Assembly: GCF_051020515.1 (NCBI RefSeq)
Contig: NZ_CP194857.1
Span: forward strand, 2,542,001 to 2,606,000
DNA from: CALKWS01 sp051020515
GTDB taxonomy: Bacteria; Actinomycetota; Actinomycetes; Actinomycetales; Beutenbergiaceae
DNA length: 64,000 bases
Reading direction: 5' to 3'
In this document: in pieces, positions 38,235 to 47,108 of the stretch
Position numbering within the stretch: position 1 is the first letter of the stretch
Layout: each line of letters starts with the position of its first letter
The notes under the pieces: generated by a model
The model's database searches: none
The model's input: only the letters and a program-made list of their open reading frames with translations
Told to the model about the DNA's origin: nothing
Program-made: the position numbers and the translations under genes

Positions 38235-39704
38235 ATGACTGCCACCGAGACCGCCGGCCCGGACACCACCGAGCGTGAGCCGGGCGTGGGCCGGGTTGCT
38301 CGGGTGATCGGCCCCGTCGTCGACATCGAGTTTCCCCCGGACGCCCTGCCGGAGATGTACAACGCCCTGAAGACCACCATCACCATGGGTGCCGACGACG
38401 CCGGCACCGAGATGACCCTGGAGGTCGCCCAGCACCTGGGGGACAACCTGGTCCGGGCGATCGCGCTCAAGCCCACCGACGGCCTGGTCCGCGGTGCGGA
38501 GGTGCGCGACACCGGTGAGTCGATCACCGTGCCGGTTGGTGATGTCACCAAGGGCAAGGTGTTCAACGTGATCGGTGAGCCGCTCAACCTCGAAGAGGGC
38601 GAGACCCTGGACGTCACCGAGCGCTGGTCGATCCACCGCCAGCCACCGGCCTTCGACCAACTGGAGTCCAAGACCCAGATGTTCGAGACCGGCATCAAGG
38701 TGATCGACCTGCTCACCCCGTACGTGCTGGGCGGCAAGATCGGCCTGTTCGGGGGCGCCGGTGTGGGCAAGACCGTGCTGATCCAGGAGATGATCCAGCG
38801 GGTGGCCCAGGACCACGGTGGTGTGTCGGTATTCGCCGGCGTTGGTGAGCGCACCCGTGAAGGCAACGACCTGATCGTGGAGATGGAGGAGGCCGGCGTC
38901 TTCGACAAGACCGCGCTGGTCTTCGGCCAGATGGATGAACCGCCGGGCACCCGGCTGCGGGTGGCGCTCTCGGCGCTGACCATGGCGGAGTACTTCCGGG
39001 ACGTGCAGAAGCAGGACGTGCTGCTGTTCATCGACAACATCTTCCGCTTCACCCAGGCCGGCCAGGAGGTCTCCACGCTGCTGGGACGGATGCCCTCGGC
39101 GGTGGGCTACCAGCCGACCCTGGCCGATGAGATGGGCCAGCTGCAGGAGCGGATCACCTCCACCCGGGGGCACTCGATCACCTCGCTGCAGGCGATCTAC
39201 GTGCCCGCCGACGACTACACCGACCCGGCGCCGGCCACGACGTTCGCCCACCTGGACGCCACCACGGAACTGTCCCGTGACATCGCCTCGCGTGGGCTCT
39301 ACCCCGCGGTGGACCCGTTGGCCTCGACCAGCCGGATCATGGACCCGCGCTACCTGGGCGAGGACCACTATCGCGTGGCCACCCGGGTGAAGGCCATCCT
39401 GCAGAAGAACAAGGAACTGCAGGACATCATCGCCATCCTGGGTATCGATGAGTTGTCCGAGGAGGACAAGATCACGGTGAACCGGGCCCGGCGGATCGAG
39501 CAGTTCCTGTCCCAGAACACCTACATGGCCGAGAAGTTCACCGGTGTGGTCGGCTCGACCGTGCCGCTGAGCGAGACGGTCGAGGCGTTCGGCAAGATCG
39601 CCGACGGTGAGTACGACCACGTCGCCGAGCAGGCCTTCTACAACATTGGTGGCCTGGAGGACCTGGAACGCAACTGGGACCGGATCCAGTCCGAACTGCG
39701 CTGA
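38235..39704 (+). CDS. atpD: F0F1 ATP synthase subunit beta
   Basis: Catalytic subunit of F1. The 489-residue protein has the P-loop GLFGGAGVGKTVLIQEMIQR, the catalytic glutamate in AGVGERTREGNDLIVEMEEA, Walker B DVLLFIDNIFRFTQAG and the DELSEED-type loop GIDELSEEDKITVNRAR. ATG 38235 follows a clear AGGAGAAGGA site. It is intact and of normal length. Confidence 0.97.
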   Translation: MTATETAGPDTTEREPGVGRVARVIGPVVDIEFPPDALPEMYNALKTTITMGADDAGTEMTLEVAQHLGDNLVRAIALKPTDGLVRGAEVRDTGESITVPVGDVTKGKVFNVIGEPLNLEEGETLDVTERWSIHRQPPAFDQLESKTQMFETGIKVIDLLTPYVLGGKIGLFGGAGVGKTVLIQEMIQRVAQDHGGVSVFAGVGERTREGNDLIVEMEEAGVFDKTALVFGQMDEPPGTRLRVALSALTMAEYFRDVQKQDVLLFIDNIFRFTQAGQEVSTLLGRMPSAVGYQPTLADEMGQLQERITSTRGHSITSLQAIYVPADDYTDPAPATTFAHLDATTELSRDIASRGLYPAVDPLASTSRIMDPRYLGEDHYRVATRVKAILQKNKELQDIIAILGIDELSEEDKITVNRARRIEQFLSQNTYMAEKFTGVVGSTVPLSETVEAFGKIADGEYDHVAEQAFYNIGGLEDLERNWDRIQSELR

Positions 39705-39741
39705 CCGAGCCAGAGCGAGTGACGAGAAGAAGGAGGGCGAC

Positions 39742-40038
39742 GTGCCACTGACTGTGGAAGTGGTCTCCGCCGAGCGCCTCTTGTGGGAGGGCCAGGCAAG
39801 GTCGGTCTCTGTCCCGGCTTCGGACGGCGATCTCGGTATCCTGACCGGGCACCAGCCGGTGCTCGCGGTGCTGCGCACCGGGAAGATCCGGATCGATGCC
39901 ATCGAGGACCAGGACATGGAGATGCAGGTCGACGGAGGTTTCCTGTCCGTGGACCAGGATCAGGTCACCGTGGTCATCGACCCCAGCACCGCCGACATCG
40001 ACGGGGCGCCCCAGGTCCAGACACCTGGGCAGGACTGA
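39742..40038 (+). CDS. atpC: F0F1 ATP synthase subunit epsilon
   Basis: Regulatory subunit of the central stalk. The 98-residue protein has the N-terminal beta-sandwich (LTVEVVSAERLLWEGQARSV, GDLGILTGHQPVLAVLRTG) but lacks the two C-terminal helices that act as the inhibitory arm in E. coli. This fits the short epsilon subunits of several actinobacteria. GTG 39742 follows AAGGAGGGCG. The DUF2550 gene follows after 21 bases, as in mycobacteria. Confidence 0.94.
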   Translation: MPLTVEVVSAERLLWEGQARSVSVPASDGDLGILTGHQPVLAVLRTGKIRIDAIEDQDMEMQVDGGFLSVDQDQVTVVIDPSTADIDGAPQVQTPGQD

Positions 40039-40059
40039 CGTACACGGACCGGGGAGGCG

Positions 40060-40470
40060 ATGGCCACCGCACTGATCTGGATCGGCGGGCTCCTGGCGGC
40101 CAGTCTGCTCGTCGCCGGGTTGTTGCTGTGGCGCCTGCACGCACTGGGGCGCCGGGTCGGATCCTTCGAGTGCGCGGTCCGGGAGGGCGAGCACTGGCAC
40201 GCCGGGATCGCCACCTACACCCGCTCCGGTCTGGACTGGCACCGGGTGGTCTCCCTGTCGTTGCGCCCGAGCCGCCGCTGGGACCGGGAGGAGTTGGTGT
40301 TACTGGCCCGCCGGAATCGGCAGATCGATGGCAGGGCCAGCCGGGTGGTGGAGATGCACTGCCGGCACGAGAACAGTGAGTTCTACCTGGCCGCGCAGAG
40401 CAGCGCCCTGGACGGCCTGGTGTCCTGGCTCGAGGCCGCCCCACCCAGGTCGGCGAACGAGACCATCTGA
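40060..40470 (+). CDS. DUF2550 family membrane-anchored protein
   Basis: A 136-residue protein with one N-terminal membrane helix (about 5-25) and a cytoplasmic domain containing VGSFECAVREGEHWHAGIAT and LDWHRVVSLSLRPSRRW. It corresponds to the DUF2550 gene that follows atpC in mycobacteria (Rv1312) and other actinobacteria. Its function is unknown, though constant linkage to the ATP synthase suggests a role in energy metabolism or membrane maintenance. The fold resembles a small beta domain with a conserved E-H-W core. nucS follows after 17 bases. Confidence 0.85.
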   Translation: MATALIWIGGLLAASLLVAGLLLWRLHALGRRVGSFECAVREGEHWHAGIATYTRSGLDWHRVVSLSLRPSRRWDREELVLLARRNRQIDGRASRVVEMHCRHENSEFYLAAQSSALDGLVSWLEAAPPRSANETI

Positions 40471-40487
40471 GGAGTTGAGGCAGGACC

Positions 40488-41189
40488 GTGCGGATCGTCG
40501 TCGCCGAGTGCGCCGTGGACTATTCCGGCCGGCTCAGTGCGCACCTACCGCTGGCGCCCCGGTTGCTGATGGTCAAGGCCGACGGGTCGGTGCTGGTGCA
40601 CTCCGACGGCGGTTCCTACAAGCCAAGCCTGCTGAACTGGATGAGCCCGCCGTGCACGCTCACCACCGCGCCGGCCGAGGGCGCCGAAGCCGAAGCCGGC
40701 GCCAGCCAGGTGTGGACCGTGCAGGCCACCAAGAGCGATGACCAGTTGCGGATCGTGCTGCATCGGATCATCTCCGACACCTCGGTGGACCTGGGTGTCG
40801 ACCCGGGATTGATCAAGGACGGCGTTGAGGCACATCTGCAGGCTCTGCTGGCCGAGCAGATCGACCTGCTCGGCCCCGGGCACGCCCTGGTGCGTCGCGA
40901 GTACCCCACCGCGATCGGACCGGTGGACATCCTGGCGCGGGACGACGCGGGCGCGGCGGTGGCGGTGGAGATCAAGCGGCGTGGCGACATCGACGGCGTG
41001 GAGCAACTGACCCGCTACCTGGAACTGCTCAACCGGGACCCACTGCTGGCCCCGGTGCAGGGCGTGTTCGCCGCCCAGGAGATCAAGCCGCAGGCCCGAG
41101 TGCTGGCCACCGACCGCGGAATCCGGTGCATGGTGCTGGACTACGACGCCATGCGCGGGGTGGATGACCCCAGTTCACGCCTGTTCTGA
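40488..41189 (+). CDS. nucS: Mismatch-specific endonuclease NucS
   Basis: NucS (EndoMS) cuts both strands at mismatches and replaces MutS-MutL repair in most actinobacteria. The 233-residue protein has the N-terminal DNA-binding/dimerisation domain (MRIVVAECAVDYSGRLSAHL, LMVKADGSVLVHSDGGSYKP, LNWMSPP). The RecB-like nuclease domain has the catalytic GPVDILARDDAGAAVAVEIK (Asp, Glu and Lys of the PD-ExK motif) and GVEQLTRYLELLNRD. The sliding-clamp-binding tail ends SSRLF. GTG start at 40488 follows TGAGGAGTTGAGG. Its presence supports the actinobacterial assignment. Confidence 0.95.
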   Translation: MRIVVAECAVDYSGRLSAHLPLAPRLLMVKADGSVLVHSDGGSYKPSLLNWMSPPCTLTTAPAEGAEAEAGASQVWTVQATKSDDQLRIVLHRIISDTSVDLGVDPGLIKDGVEAHLQALLAEQIDLLGPGHALVRREYPTAIGPVDILARDDAGAAVAVEIKRRGDIDGVEQLTRYLELLNRDPLLAPVQGVFAAQEIKPQARVLATDRGIRCMVLDYDAMRGVDDPSSRLF

Positions 41190-41249
41190 GGAGTTGGAGT
41201 TCCGGTGCGCGGGCCCGCGGGGTTCGGGTGCACTGCCCGTGGCGCCGGA

Positions 41250-41273
41250 CCAGTTCACGCATGATCGAACTGG
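41250..41273. promoter_or_regulatory. Inverted repeat, possible operator upstream of 41311 gene
   Basis: CCAGTTC (41250-41256) and GAACTGG (41267-41273) form a perfect seven-base inverted repeat with a ten-base spacer. It lies 38-61 bases before the ATG at 41311, around the expected -35 region of a promoter whose -10 is CACAAT (41299-41304). It could be a repressor site for the gene or a weak terminator of nucS. Confidence 0.4.
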
Positions 41274-41310
41274 GCCGAGCCTCCTGCCACACGTGGGCCA
41301 CAATGGGTGG

Positions 41311-41607
41311 ATGGCCCGCCGATCCCGCCGCCGTCCCTACCGCGATCCGCACCGGGAACTGGACCCGGACATGGTGCTGCGTGGGATGACGCGCACGGAG
41401 ACGGGTCCGGACGGGCTGCGCTGGCGGGTGCGGACCCTGGCAGGGGGGCAGAAGGATTACATCTGCCCCGGCTGCATGCACACCATTCCGGCAGGAATCG
41501 AACATGTGGTCGCCTGGACCGAGGAGCACTTGTTCGGCGCTGAGGCAGGCCTGGCCGAACGGCGGCACTGGCACACCGGTTGCTGGCGGGCGCGGCGGTT
41601 CGGGTAG
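41311..41607 (+). CDS. Small zinc-ribbon-like conserved actinobacterial protein
   Basis: A 98-residue basic protein. The N-terminus is Arg-rich (ARRSRRRPYRDPHRELDP). The core has CPGC in DYICPGCMHTIPAG, followed by EHVVAWTEEHLF and RRHWHTGCWRARR. Two cysteines plus HWH-xx-C make a plausible single zinc site of HNH or zinc-ribbon type. It has no known function; relatives are found next to nucS in other actinobacteria (from memory). It may be a nucleic-acid-binding partner, but this is speculation. ATG 41311 lies six bases after a CACAAT box, so the mRNA may be leaderless. Confidence 0.65.
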   Translation: MARRSRRRPYRDPHRELDPDMVLRGMTRTETGPDGLRWRVRTLAGGQKDYICPGCMHTIPAGIEHVVAWTEEHLFGAEAGLAERRHWHTGCWRARRFG

Positions 41608-41650
41608 CGGCGGGCAGGTCCGTTCGAGCGTCCCGGTCAAGGCAGCCCGG

Positions 41651-43126
41651 TCACGGCAGGTCCCAGGTGTGCACCGGCTCATTGCTGTGCATCCCCTCGG
41701 TGTAGAGACCGAGCATCCGTACCAGGGCCTCATCGCGGTCCATCCCCGAAGACTCCAGTCGGCGAACGGCTTCGGCCTGCCACCAGGCCCCGTTGCGGCG
41801 CAGTTTGCAGCGCTCCTCCACGATGCCCAGGTACCGGTCCACCACCCGCGCCGAGACCCGCCGTCGGGTCAGCCCCTCGGCAGCCAATGGCAGCAGGTGG
41901 CGCACCATCAGTTCGTCCCACGGCACCTCGCCGTACCCTGGCCAATAGAACCTGGCGTCCACGCCGGCACGGGCGCCCTCAGCGAAATTCGAACGGGCCG
42001 CCTCGAAGGACATCTTGGTCCAGGCCGGCCGGTCGTCGACGGACAGCATCTCCACGGCGCCGTAGTAGAACGCGGCATTGGCCAGCACGTCCACCACCGT
42101 CGGCCCGGCCGGCAGGACACGATTCTCCACCCGCAGGTGCGGGCGCCCCTCGACCACGTCATAGATCGGACGGTTCCAGCGGTACACGGTGCCGTTGTGC
42201 AGGCGCAGTTCCTGCAACCTCGGCGCCCGGCCCGCGGCGAGTTCCGCCTCGGGGTCTTCCTCGGTGGTCTCGGGCAGCAGGGCGGGGTAGTAACGCACGT
42301 TCTCCTCGAACAGGTCGAAGATCGAGGTGATCCAGCGGTCCCCGAAGTAGACCACCGGGCGGACCCCCTGGTTGCGCAACTCGGGCGAGCGGGTATCGGT
42401 GGCCTGGAGGAACAGTTCGGTGCGGGTCTCGGCCCACAGGTGCTTGCCGAACAGGAACGGCGAGTTGGCACCCAGGGCGAGTTGCGGCCCGGCCAGGAGT
42501 TGGGCGGCGTTCCAGGTGGGCGCGAAGGCGTCGGGAGTGACCTGCAGGTGCAACTGCACCGAGGTGCAGGCCGACTCCGGGGCGATCGTCGGGGTGAGCA
42601 TGCGCAGGTGCTCAACCCCGCTGATGTCGAGTTCGATGTCCTCGCGTCGGGAGGAGAAGATCGCCTCCTCCAGGGCCCGGTACCGCTCGTTCGCACTCAT
42701 CCAGTCACCGGTCAGGTCCTCGGTGCGCAGGGTGGGCAGCACCCCGATCATCACGATCGAGGCGTCGTGCTTGGCGGCCTTGGCCTCGGCCTCGTTCATG
42801 GAGGTGCGCAACTGCTCCTCCAAGTCGATCACCGCATCACCGGGTAGAGGTTGGGGCGGCACGTTCAACTCGATGTTGTAGCGCGCGAGTTCGGTCTGGA
42901 AGGCTGGGTCGGCAATCGACCGGAGTACCTCGGCGTTGGCCATCGCCGGCCGCAGGGAGGAGTCGACGAGGTTCAGTTCGATCTCCAGTCCGGTCAGGCG
43001 GACCTCGGTGTGGAAGGCGTCCTCCGCCAGCATCCGGGCGAAGACGTCCAGGCAGCGTCGAACCTTCTCCCGATAGCGCAGGCGCTGCTCGCGGCTGAAG
43101 GTCGAAGTGGAGATGTCATCACCCAT
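41651..43126 (-). CDS. Glutamate-cysteine ligase (GCS2) family protein
   Basis: A 491-residue carboxylate-amine ligase of the GCS2/YbdK group. Characteristic segments are VRLTGLEIELNLVDSSLRPA, RYNIELNVPPQPL, PESACTSVQLHLQVTPDAF, LALGANSPFLFGKHLWAETR and LRVENRVLPAGPTVVDVLAN. The glutamates and the LHLQV strand line the ATP/metal site. Many actinobacteria carry this enzyme besides mycothiol synthesis; its substrates (perhaps gamma-glutamyl transfer to an amine) are unproven. ATG 43126 faces the alpha/beta hydrolase gene across a 184-bp divergent promoter region. Confidence 0.82.
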   Translation of the reverse strand: MGDDISTSTFSREQRLRYREKVRRCLDVFARMLAEDAFHTEVRLTGLEIELNLVDSSLRPAMANAEVLRSIADPAFQTELARYNIELNVPPQPLPGDAVIDLEEQLRTSMNEAEAKAAKHDASIVMIGVLPTLRTEDLTGDWMSANERYRALEEAIFSSRREDIELDISGVEHLRMLTPTIAPESACTSVQLHLQVTPDAFAPTWNAAQLLAGPQLALGANSPFLFGKHLWAETRTELFLQATDTRSPELRNQGVRPVVYFGDRWITSIFDLFEENVRYYPALLPETTEEDPEAELAAGRAPRLQELRLHNGTVYRWNRPIYDVVEGRPHLRVENRVLPAGPTVVDVLANAAFYYGAVEMLSVDDRPAWTKMSFEAARSNFAEGARAGVDARFYWPGYGEVPWDELMVRHLLPLAAEGLTRRRVSARVVDRYLGIVEERCKLRRNGAWWQAEAVRRLESSGMDRDEALVRMLGLYTEGMHSNEPVHTWDLP

Positions 43127-43258
43127 CGTGGATTACCCCTCCGGTGCTGGTCTGACCTCGCGGACTCGCGATGAGTCACAGCAAACCAGGCTCCGACGGA
43201 CCTGTCACCCGGGCGCAGGGGCACGGTTGGGCAGATGCCGCCGTGATGGGCAATGCTC

Positions 43259-43310
43259 TAGTCTGGACGGTGAGTGCGCAGTGGAGTCAGTGTCAGTCGA
43301 AGGGGACACC
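43259..43310 (+). promoter_or_regulatory. Promoter and ribosome-binding site of the alpha/beta hydrolase gene
   Basis: TAGTCT at 43259-43264 is a likely -10 box. AAGGGGAC at about 43300-43307 is a well-spaced ribosome-binding site for ATG 43311. This supports 43311 over an in-frame GTG at 43281. Confidence 0.45.
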
Positions 43311-44096
43311 ATGGTCGCCGTCGTCCATCATCACGGTCCGTCGCCCGGTGCCAGTCGCCCACCACTGGTTTTGTTGCACGGATTCCCGTTGGACTCGCAG
43401 ATGTGGGCCGAGGTGATCGCCGAACTCCCGCGGATCCCGGTCCTGGCGGTGGACCTGCCCGGGTTCGGTGCGGCGCGGGAGGCGGCCGAGCCCGACGGCG
43501 CGACGTTGGAGTCCTTTGCCGACGCCGTCGTCGGGGCGCTACGGGATGCCGGGATCTCCCGGGCCGTGGTGGCGGGTCTGTCGATGGGTGGATACGTCCT
43601 GATGGCGTTGGCCCAGCGGCACGCCGACCTGCTCGCCGGCGTGGGGCTGCTGGACACCAAGGCCGGGGAGGACACCGTGGAGGCGCGCACCGGTCGACTG
43701 TCCGTGGCGAACCGTGCCCTCGGCCCGGACGGGGCGCAGGCGGTCGCGGGGATGATCGAGGGCCTGCTCGGGCCGACCTCGCGCGCCGAGAGGTCAGAGG
43801 TGGTGGAGCAGGTCCGGCACTGGCTGGCCCAGGCGCCCCCGGAGGGCATCGCGGGCGCGCAGCGGGCAATGGCCACGCGCCCGGACCGGCTCGCGGTGTT
43901 GCAGACCCTCCAGGTGCCCGCCCTGGTGCTGTACGGCTCGGAGGACGCCCTGGCAGGCGCCGAGGCGCATGAGGCGATGGCGCGAGCCCTGGGAACCGAA
44001 CCGGTGGTGGTCCAGGGGGCCGGGCACCTGAGCGCGGTGGAGGAGCCGGCGGCCGTGGCCGAGGCGCTCGCCCAGTTGTACCAACGCAGCATTTGA
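43311..44096 (+). CDS. Alpha/beta hydrolase
   Basis: The 261-residue enzyme has the oxyanion-hole HGFP motif in PPLVLLHGFPLDSQMWAEVI, the nucleophile elbow GLSMGGYVLMALAQ (Ser in G-x-S-x-G), the acid in LVLYGSEDALAGAEAHE and the histidine in VVVQGAGHLSAVEEPAAVAE. All triad residues are present. It resembles 3-oxoadipate-enol-lactonase-like and other small esterases; the substrate is unknown. It is monocistronic and divergent from the GCS2 gene. Confidence 0.85.
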   Translation: MVAVVHHHGPSPGASRPPLVLLHGFPLDSQMWAEVIAELPRIPVLAVDLPGFGAAREAAEPDGATLESFADAVVGALRDAGISRAVVAGLSMGGYVLMALAQRHADLLAGVGLLDTKAGEDTVEARTGRLSVANRALGPDGAQAVAGMIEGLLGPTSRAERSEVVEQVRHWLAQAPPEGIAGAQRAMATRPDRLAVLQTLQVPALVLYGSEDALAGAEAHEAMARALGTEPVVVQGAGHLSAVEEPAAVAEALAQLYQRSI

Positions 44097-44134
44097 ATGC
44101 GTACAAGCGCTGCGGTTGAGCGGCAGCGACGAGG

Positions 44135-44560
44135 TCAGTCCCGTGTGCGCCAGCCCGGCAGCAGTCGCTCCAGCGCCTCGGTCAGGTCGATGGACTCACC
44201 GTCCTTACCGCCGGCGCCGAGCACCAACGGTGGCCGGGCCGGCTCAGGCCGTACCCCACGGAGTCGGTCCAGCAGGCTCAACGGCGCGGTCAGAACGTAG
44301 AAGTCCGCCTCGGTACTCACCCCCGCACTGGCGTCACTTCGCAGGTACCAGCCGGTCAGCGGGGTGCGTGCCGACGCCGAGCCGCCGTACCCACGCACGC
44401 GCAAGGGCTGCGGCGCGAGGCCGGCACGGGTGGCGGCGGTGACGAACTCCCGTAGCAGCGACTCAGCACGTTCGTGCTCGACGTCTTTGCGCGCCTGAAG
44501 GCGTTCGGCATGGATGCGGGCGGCTTCGGTGCGTCGGGTGGCCCAGTCGGAGTCGTGCAC
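44135..44560 (-). CDS. Hypothetical protein
   Basis: A 141-residue protein I do not recognise. The N-terminal 50 residues form an amphipathic, charged helix (RRTEAARIHAERLQARKDVE). The rest contains GYGGSASARTPLTGWYLRSD, DFYVLTAPLSLLDRLRGVRP and PLVLGAGGKDGESIDLTEAL, suggesting a small alpha/beta domain. No signal peptide or membrane segment. GTG start at 44560 lies only 20 bases from the divergent GNAT gene, so the promoter of each lies within or beside the other gene. GC content and codon use look normal for this genome. Confidence 0.6.
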   Translation of the reverse strand: MHDSDWATRRTEAARIHAERLQARKDVEHERAESLLREFVTAATRAGLAPQPLRVRGYGGSASARTPLTGWYLRSDASAGVSTEADFYVLTAPLSLLDRLRGVRPEPARPPLVLGAGGKDGESIDLTEALERLLPGWRTRD

Positions 44561-44580
44561 ATGGCGTAGTCTGCCTCATC

Positions 44581-45072
44581 GTGAGACAGGGCAGACAGCG
44601 CGCGGCGATCCGATCGGCAGGACCGGGAGACGCCGAGATCCTGGCGCAGGTGCACATCAGAACGTGGCGGCAGGCGTTCGCGGACCTGCTTCCGGCCGAG
44701 GTGGTGCAGGCCCACGCCGACAACGCGGCCGAGCAGTGGGCCCGCAGACTGGCCGACCCGGGCCACGCGGCCTACTGGGTAGCCGAGCGGGCCGGGCAGA
44801 TGGTGGGTTTCTCCTGGGCCGAAGCCGCCGGCCCGGGACAGGTGCGGCCGCTGGAGCTCATCGGTCTGTACGTCCTGGAGCAGCACTACGGCACCGGCGT
44901 GGCCGACGACCTGCTCGTCTGCGCAGTGGGTGAGGCGCCGTGCTTCCTCTGGGTGGCTCGTGACAATGCCCGGGCCCGGTCGTTCTACGCCCGCCACGAC
45001 TTCGTCACCGACGGGCAGGTCCGGCGGGCGCAGGAGTTCGGCGGTCTCACCCTGGTGCGGATGGTGCGCTGA
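44581..45072 (+). CDS. GNAT-family N-acetyltransferase
   Basis: The 163-residue protein begins the GNAT fold with AAIRSAGPGDAEILAQVHIRT and continues QMVGFSWAEAAGPGQVRPLE. The acetyl-CoA-binding region is LIGLYVLEQHYGTGVADDLL; the P-loop Q/R-x-x-G-x-G/A is degenerate here (EQHYGTGVA). It ends with ARDNARARSFYARHDFVTDG, typical of motif B. The acceptor is unknown. A TAGTCT box eight bases before GTG 44581 points to a leaderless mRNA. Confidence 0.8.
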   Translation: MRQGRQRAAIRSAGPGDAEILAQVHIRTWRQAFADLLPAEVVQAHADNAAEQWARRLADPGHAAYWVAERAGQMVGFSWAEAAGPGQVRPLELIGLYVLEQHYGTGVADDLLVCAVGEAPCFLWVARDNARARSFYARHDFVTDGQVRRAQEFGGLTLVRMVR

Positions 45073-45114
45073 GGAAGCCCGAGGGAGCATCGGAGGCCTC
45101 AGGCCGCCCGGTGC

Positions 45115-46860
45115 TCAGCGCTGCGGCTCGTCGTCCTCGGCTACACCGATGGGTTCGATGACCACGGTCTCATCCGGGTCGGCGTCCCCTGCACGGGTCT
45201 CAACCTCGGCCACTCCCTGCTCGTCGGCCTCAACCTGCTCCTCGGCCGCTTCCTGCTCGTCGGCGACGGCATCGGCCATCGCCTCGGCCTGAGCCTCGGG
45301 GCCGGCTGGATCATCCTCGGGGCCCGGTTCGGCACCCACGGCGACCATCACCTCGGTGGGCTGGGCATCATCGGTCACGGGTTCGGCATCGGCGTCGATG
45401 GTGTCGACTGTGTCGCCGGACGCTCCGGCGTCTGCGTCTGCGTCTGCGTCTGCGCTCGTGTCCGCGTCTGCGCGCGCCTCCGCCTCGGCATCCGCGTCGA
45501 CCTCGGCGTCCCCGCCGGTACTCGTGGCTGGTCCCATGTCCCCGTCCGCACCCTCATCCGGATCGGAACCGGTCCCGGCACTGGAGCCCGAGATCTGCTC
45601 CGGCGCCGAGCCCTGGTCGGCCAGTTCCGCCGCCTGGTTGAGTTGTCCCGACCCCAACAGCCCCCGCAACTCATCGAGGTAGCCGGTGATGGTCCGGCGC
45701 TGATCCTCGAGTTCATCGAGGTGGCGCTGGGCGCTGCGGCGCTCGCGGTCGGTCTCGGCACGGGTGTCGGTACGCAGCCGGTCGGCGTTCTCGCGCGCCT
45801 CGGTGGTGATCCGGTCCGCACTGGCCTGGGCATCGGCGATGATCTGGGCGGCCTGCTCCTCCGCCGATGTGCGGACCTTCTCGGCCTGCTCCAGTGCCTC
45901 GGCGACCCGGGCCTCGGCGTCCTCGGCGTGCTTCTGCGCCTGGGTGATCATGTTCTCGGTCTCGGCACGGGCCTGCTCATGGTTCGCGGCGTCTGCCTCT
46001 TCGGCGGCCTGGCGACGGGCGGCGATCTCCAGGGCCGCCTCCTCCTGCAACTCCGCGACGGACCGGCGGGTGGTCTCGGCCTCGGCGTTGGCGGCACGCA
46101 GGATCTCGCTGGCCTCGGTCTGGGCGGTGGCGCGGACGGCATCGGCCTCCCGGATCGCGTCCTCGCGCAGCGCCTCGGCCTCGGCGCGCGCCTGGGCGCG
46201 CAACTCCTCGGCCTCGGCCTCGCTGGCGGCCTTGAGTTCGCGGGCGGCGCGCTCACTGTTCACCCGCACCTGGGTGGTCTCGTTCTCCGTGGTGGCGCGC
46301 AACGTGCCCAGCTCACGGTCCAGGCTGGCCCGCTTCTCGCTGAGCTCGGCGTTGGTCTCACTGGTGATCCGGGCCGCCTCCCGCTCGGCGGAGGAGACCA
46401 GTTCCTCGGCGCGGCTTCGGGCGGAAGTGATGGTGCCCTCGGCCTGGGCCTGGGCGGACTGCCGCTCGGTGGCCGCATCCCGGCGGGCGCTGGCGAGTAG
46501 TTCGGCAGCCTCGCTCTCTGCCTGTTCGGTCAGGTGCTCGGCGTTGGCGTGCGCGCGGGCCACGATGTCCTTGGCTTGGGCGTCCGATTGGGTGAGCAGG
46601 TCCGCAGACTGCTCCTCGGCGGAGCGGAACAACTGCTCGACCCGGGAGCCCAGGCCGGAGTAGGAGGGCTTCTCGGCCTCACGCAACTGCGCCTGCGCCT
46701 CGGAGAGTTCGCCGGAGATCTGCATGTTCGCCGTGTCCAGCGCCTCCACCTGTTCGCGCACATCGTCCAACTGGCGTTGCAGCGACTGGATGTGGTGATC
46801 GACCTGGGCGCGGTCGTATCCACGCATGACGACAGGGAAGTTCGAACCGGCCTCGGCCAC
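45115..46860 (-). CDS. Large DivIVA-like coiled-coil protein
   Basis: A 581-residue protein. The N-terminus (VVMRGYDRAQVDHHIQSLQRQ) is a DivIVA-type domain that senses membrane curvature. Residues about 60-400 are one long coiled coil, rich in Ala, Glu and Arg, of the kind found in Streptomyces Scy/FilP-like polarity proteins. The C-terminal 180 residues are acidic and disordered, including a run of alternating Asp and Ala (ADADTSADADADADA). It probably organises the cell pole or septum; the exact role is unknown. GTG 46860 was selected because GAAGGAGG lies just upstream; a longer in-frame start exists at 46887. The GNAT gene converges on it. Confidence 0.82.
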   Translation of the reverse strand: MAEAGSNFPVVMRGYDRAQVDHHIQSLQRQLDDVREQVEALDTANMQISGELSEAQAQLREAEKPSYSGLGSRVEQLFRSAEEQSADLLTQSDAQAKDIVARAHANAEHLTEQAESEAAELLASARRDAATERQSAQAQAEGTITSARSRAEELVSSAEREAARITSETNAELSEKRASLDRELGTLRATTENETTQVRVNSERAARELKAASEAEAEELRAQARAEAEALREDAIREADAVRATAQTEASEILRAANAEAETTRRSVAELQEEAALEIAARRQAAEEADAANHEQARAETENMITQAQKHAEDAEARVAEALEQAEKVRTSAEEQAAQIIADAQASADRITTEARENADRLRTDTRAETDRERRSAQRHLDELEDQRRTITGYLDELRGLLGSGQLNQAAELADQGSAPEQISGSSAGTGSDPDEGADGDMGPATSTGGDAEVDADAEAEARADADTSADADADADAGASGDTVDTIDADAEPVTDDAQPTEVMVAVGAEPGPEDDPAGPEAQAEAMADAVADEQEAAEEQVEADEQGVAEVETRAGDADPDETVVIEPIGVAEDDEPQR

Positions 46861-47108
46861 GTGGCCTCCTTCGCTAGGGATGAGCAAACCACAGCGTAGT
46901 CCGTCTGGATCGGGGCGCCCAAGGGGAGCCGGCGGAACCGAGCACGTGGAGCACCGGGCCCCCGGAGTGGTGTGCAGGCCGTGTGTGCGTGAAGTGTCGG
47001 GTTGTGTTGCGCGGCACAGGATGGTGCTAGATCACGGTTTGGTCACGTATTGTTGACTGGCGCCGGAGTCGGTCCGGCGTCCCGCGCAACCTGGAGGACT
47101 CCTAGCTC

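Noticed and set aside
44561..44580. A shared bidirectional promoter in the 20-bp gap between the hypothetical gene and the GNAT gene
   Set aside because: A TAGTCT box fits the GNAT gene, but its complement AGACTA is a poor -10 for the other gene, so the second promoter cannot be supported.
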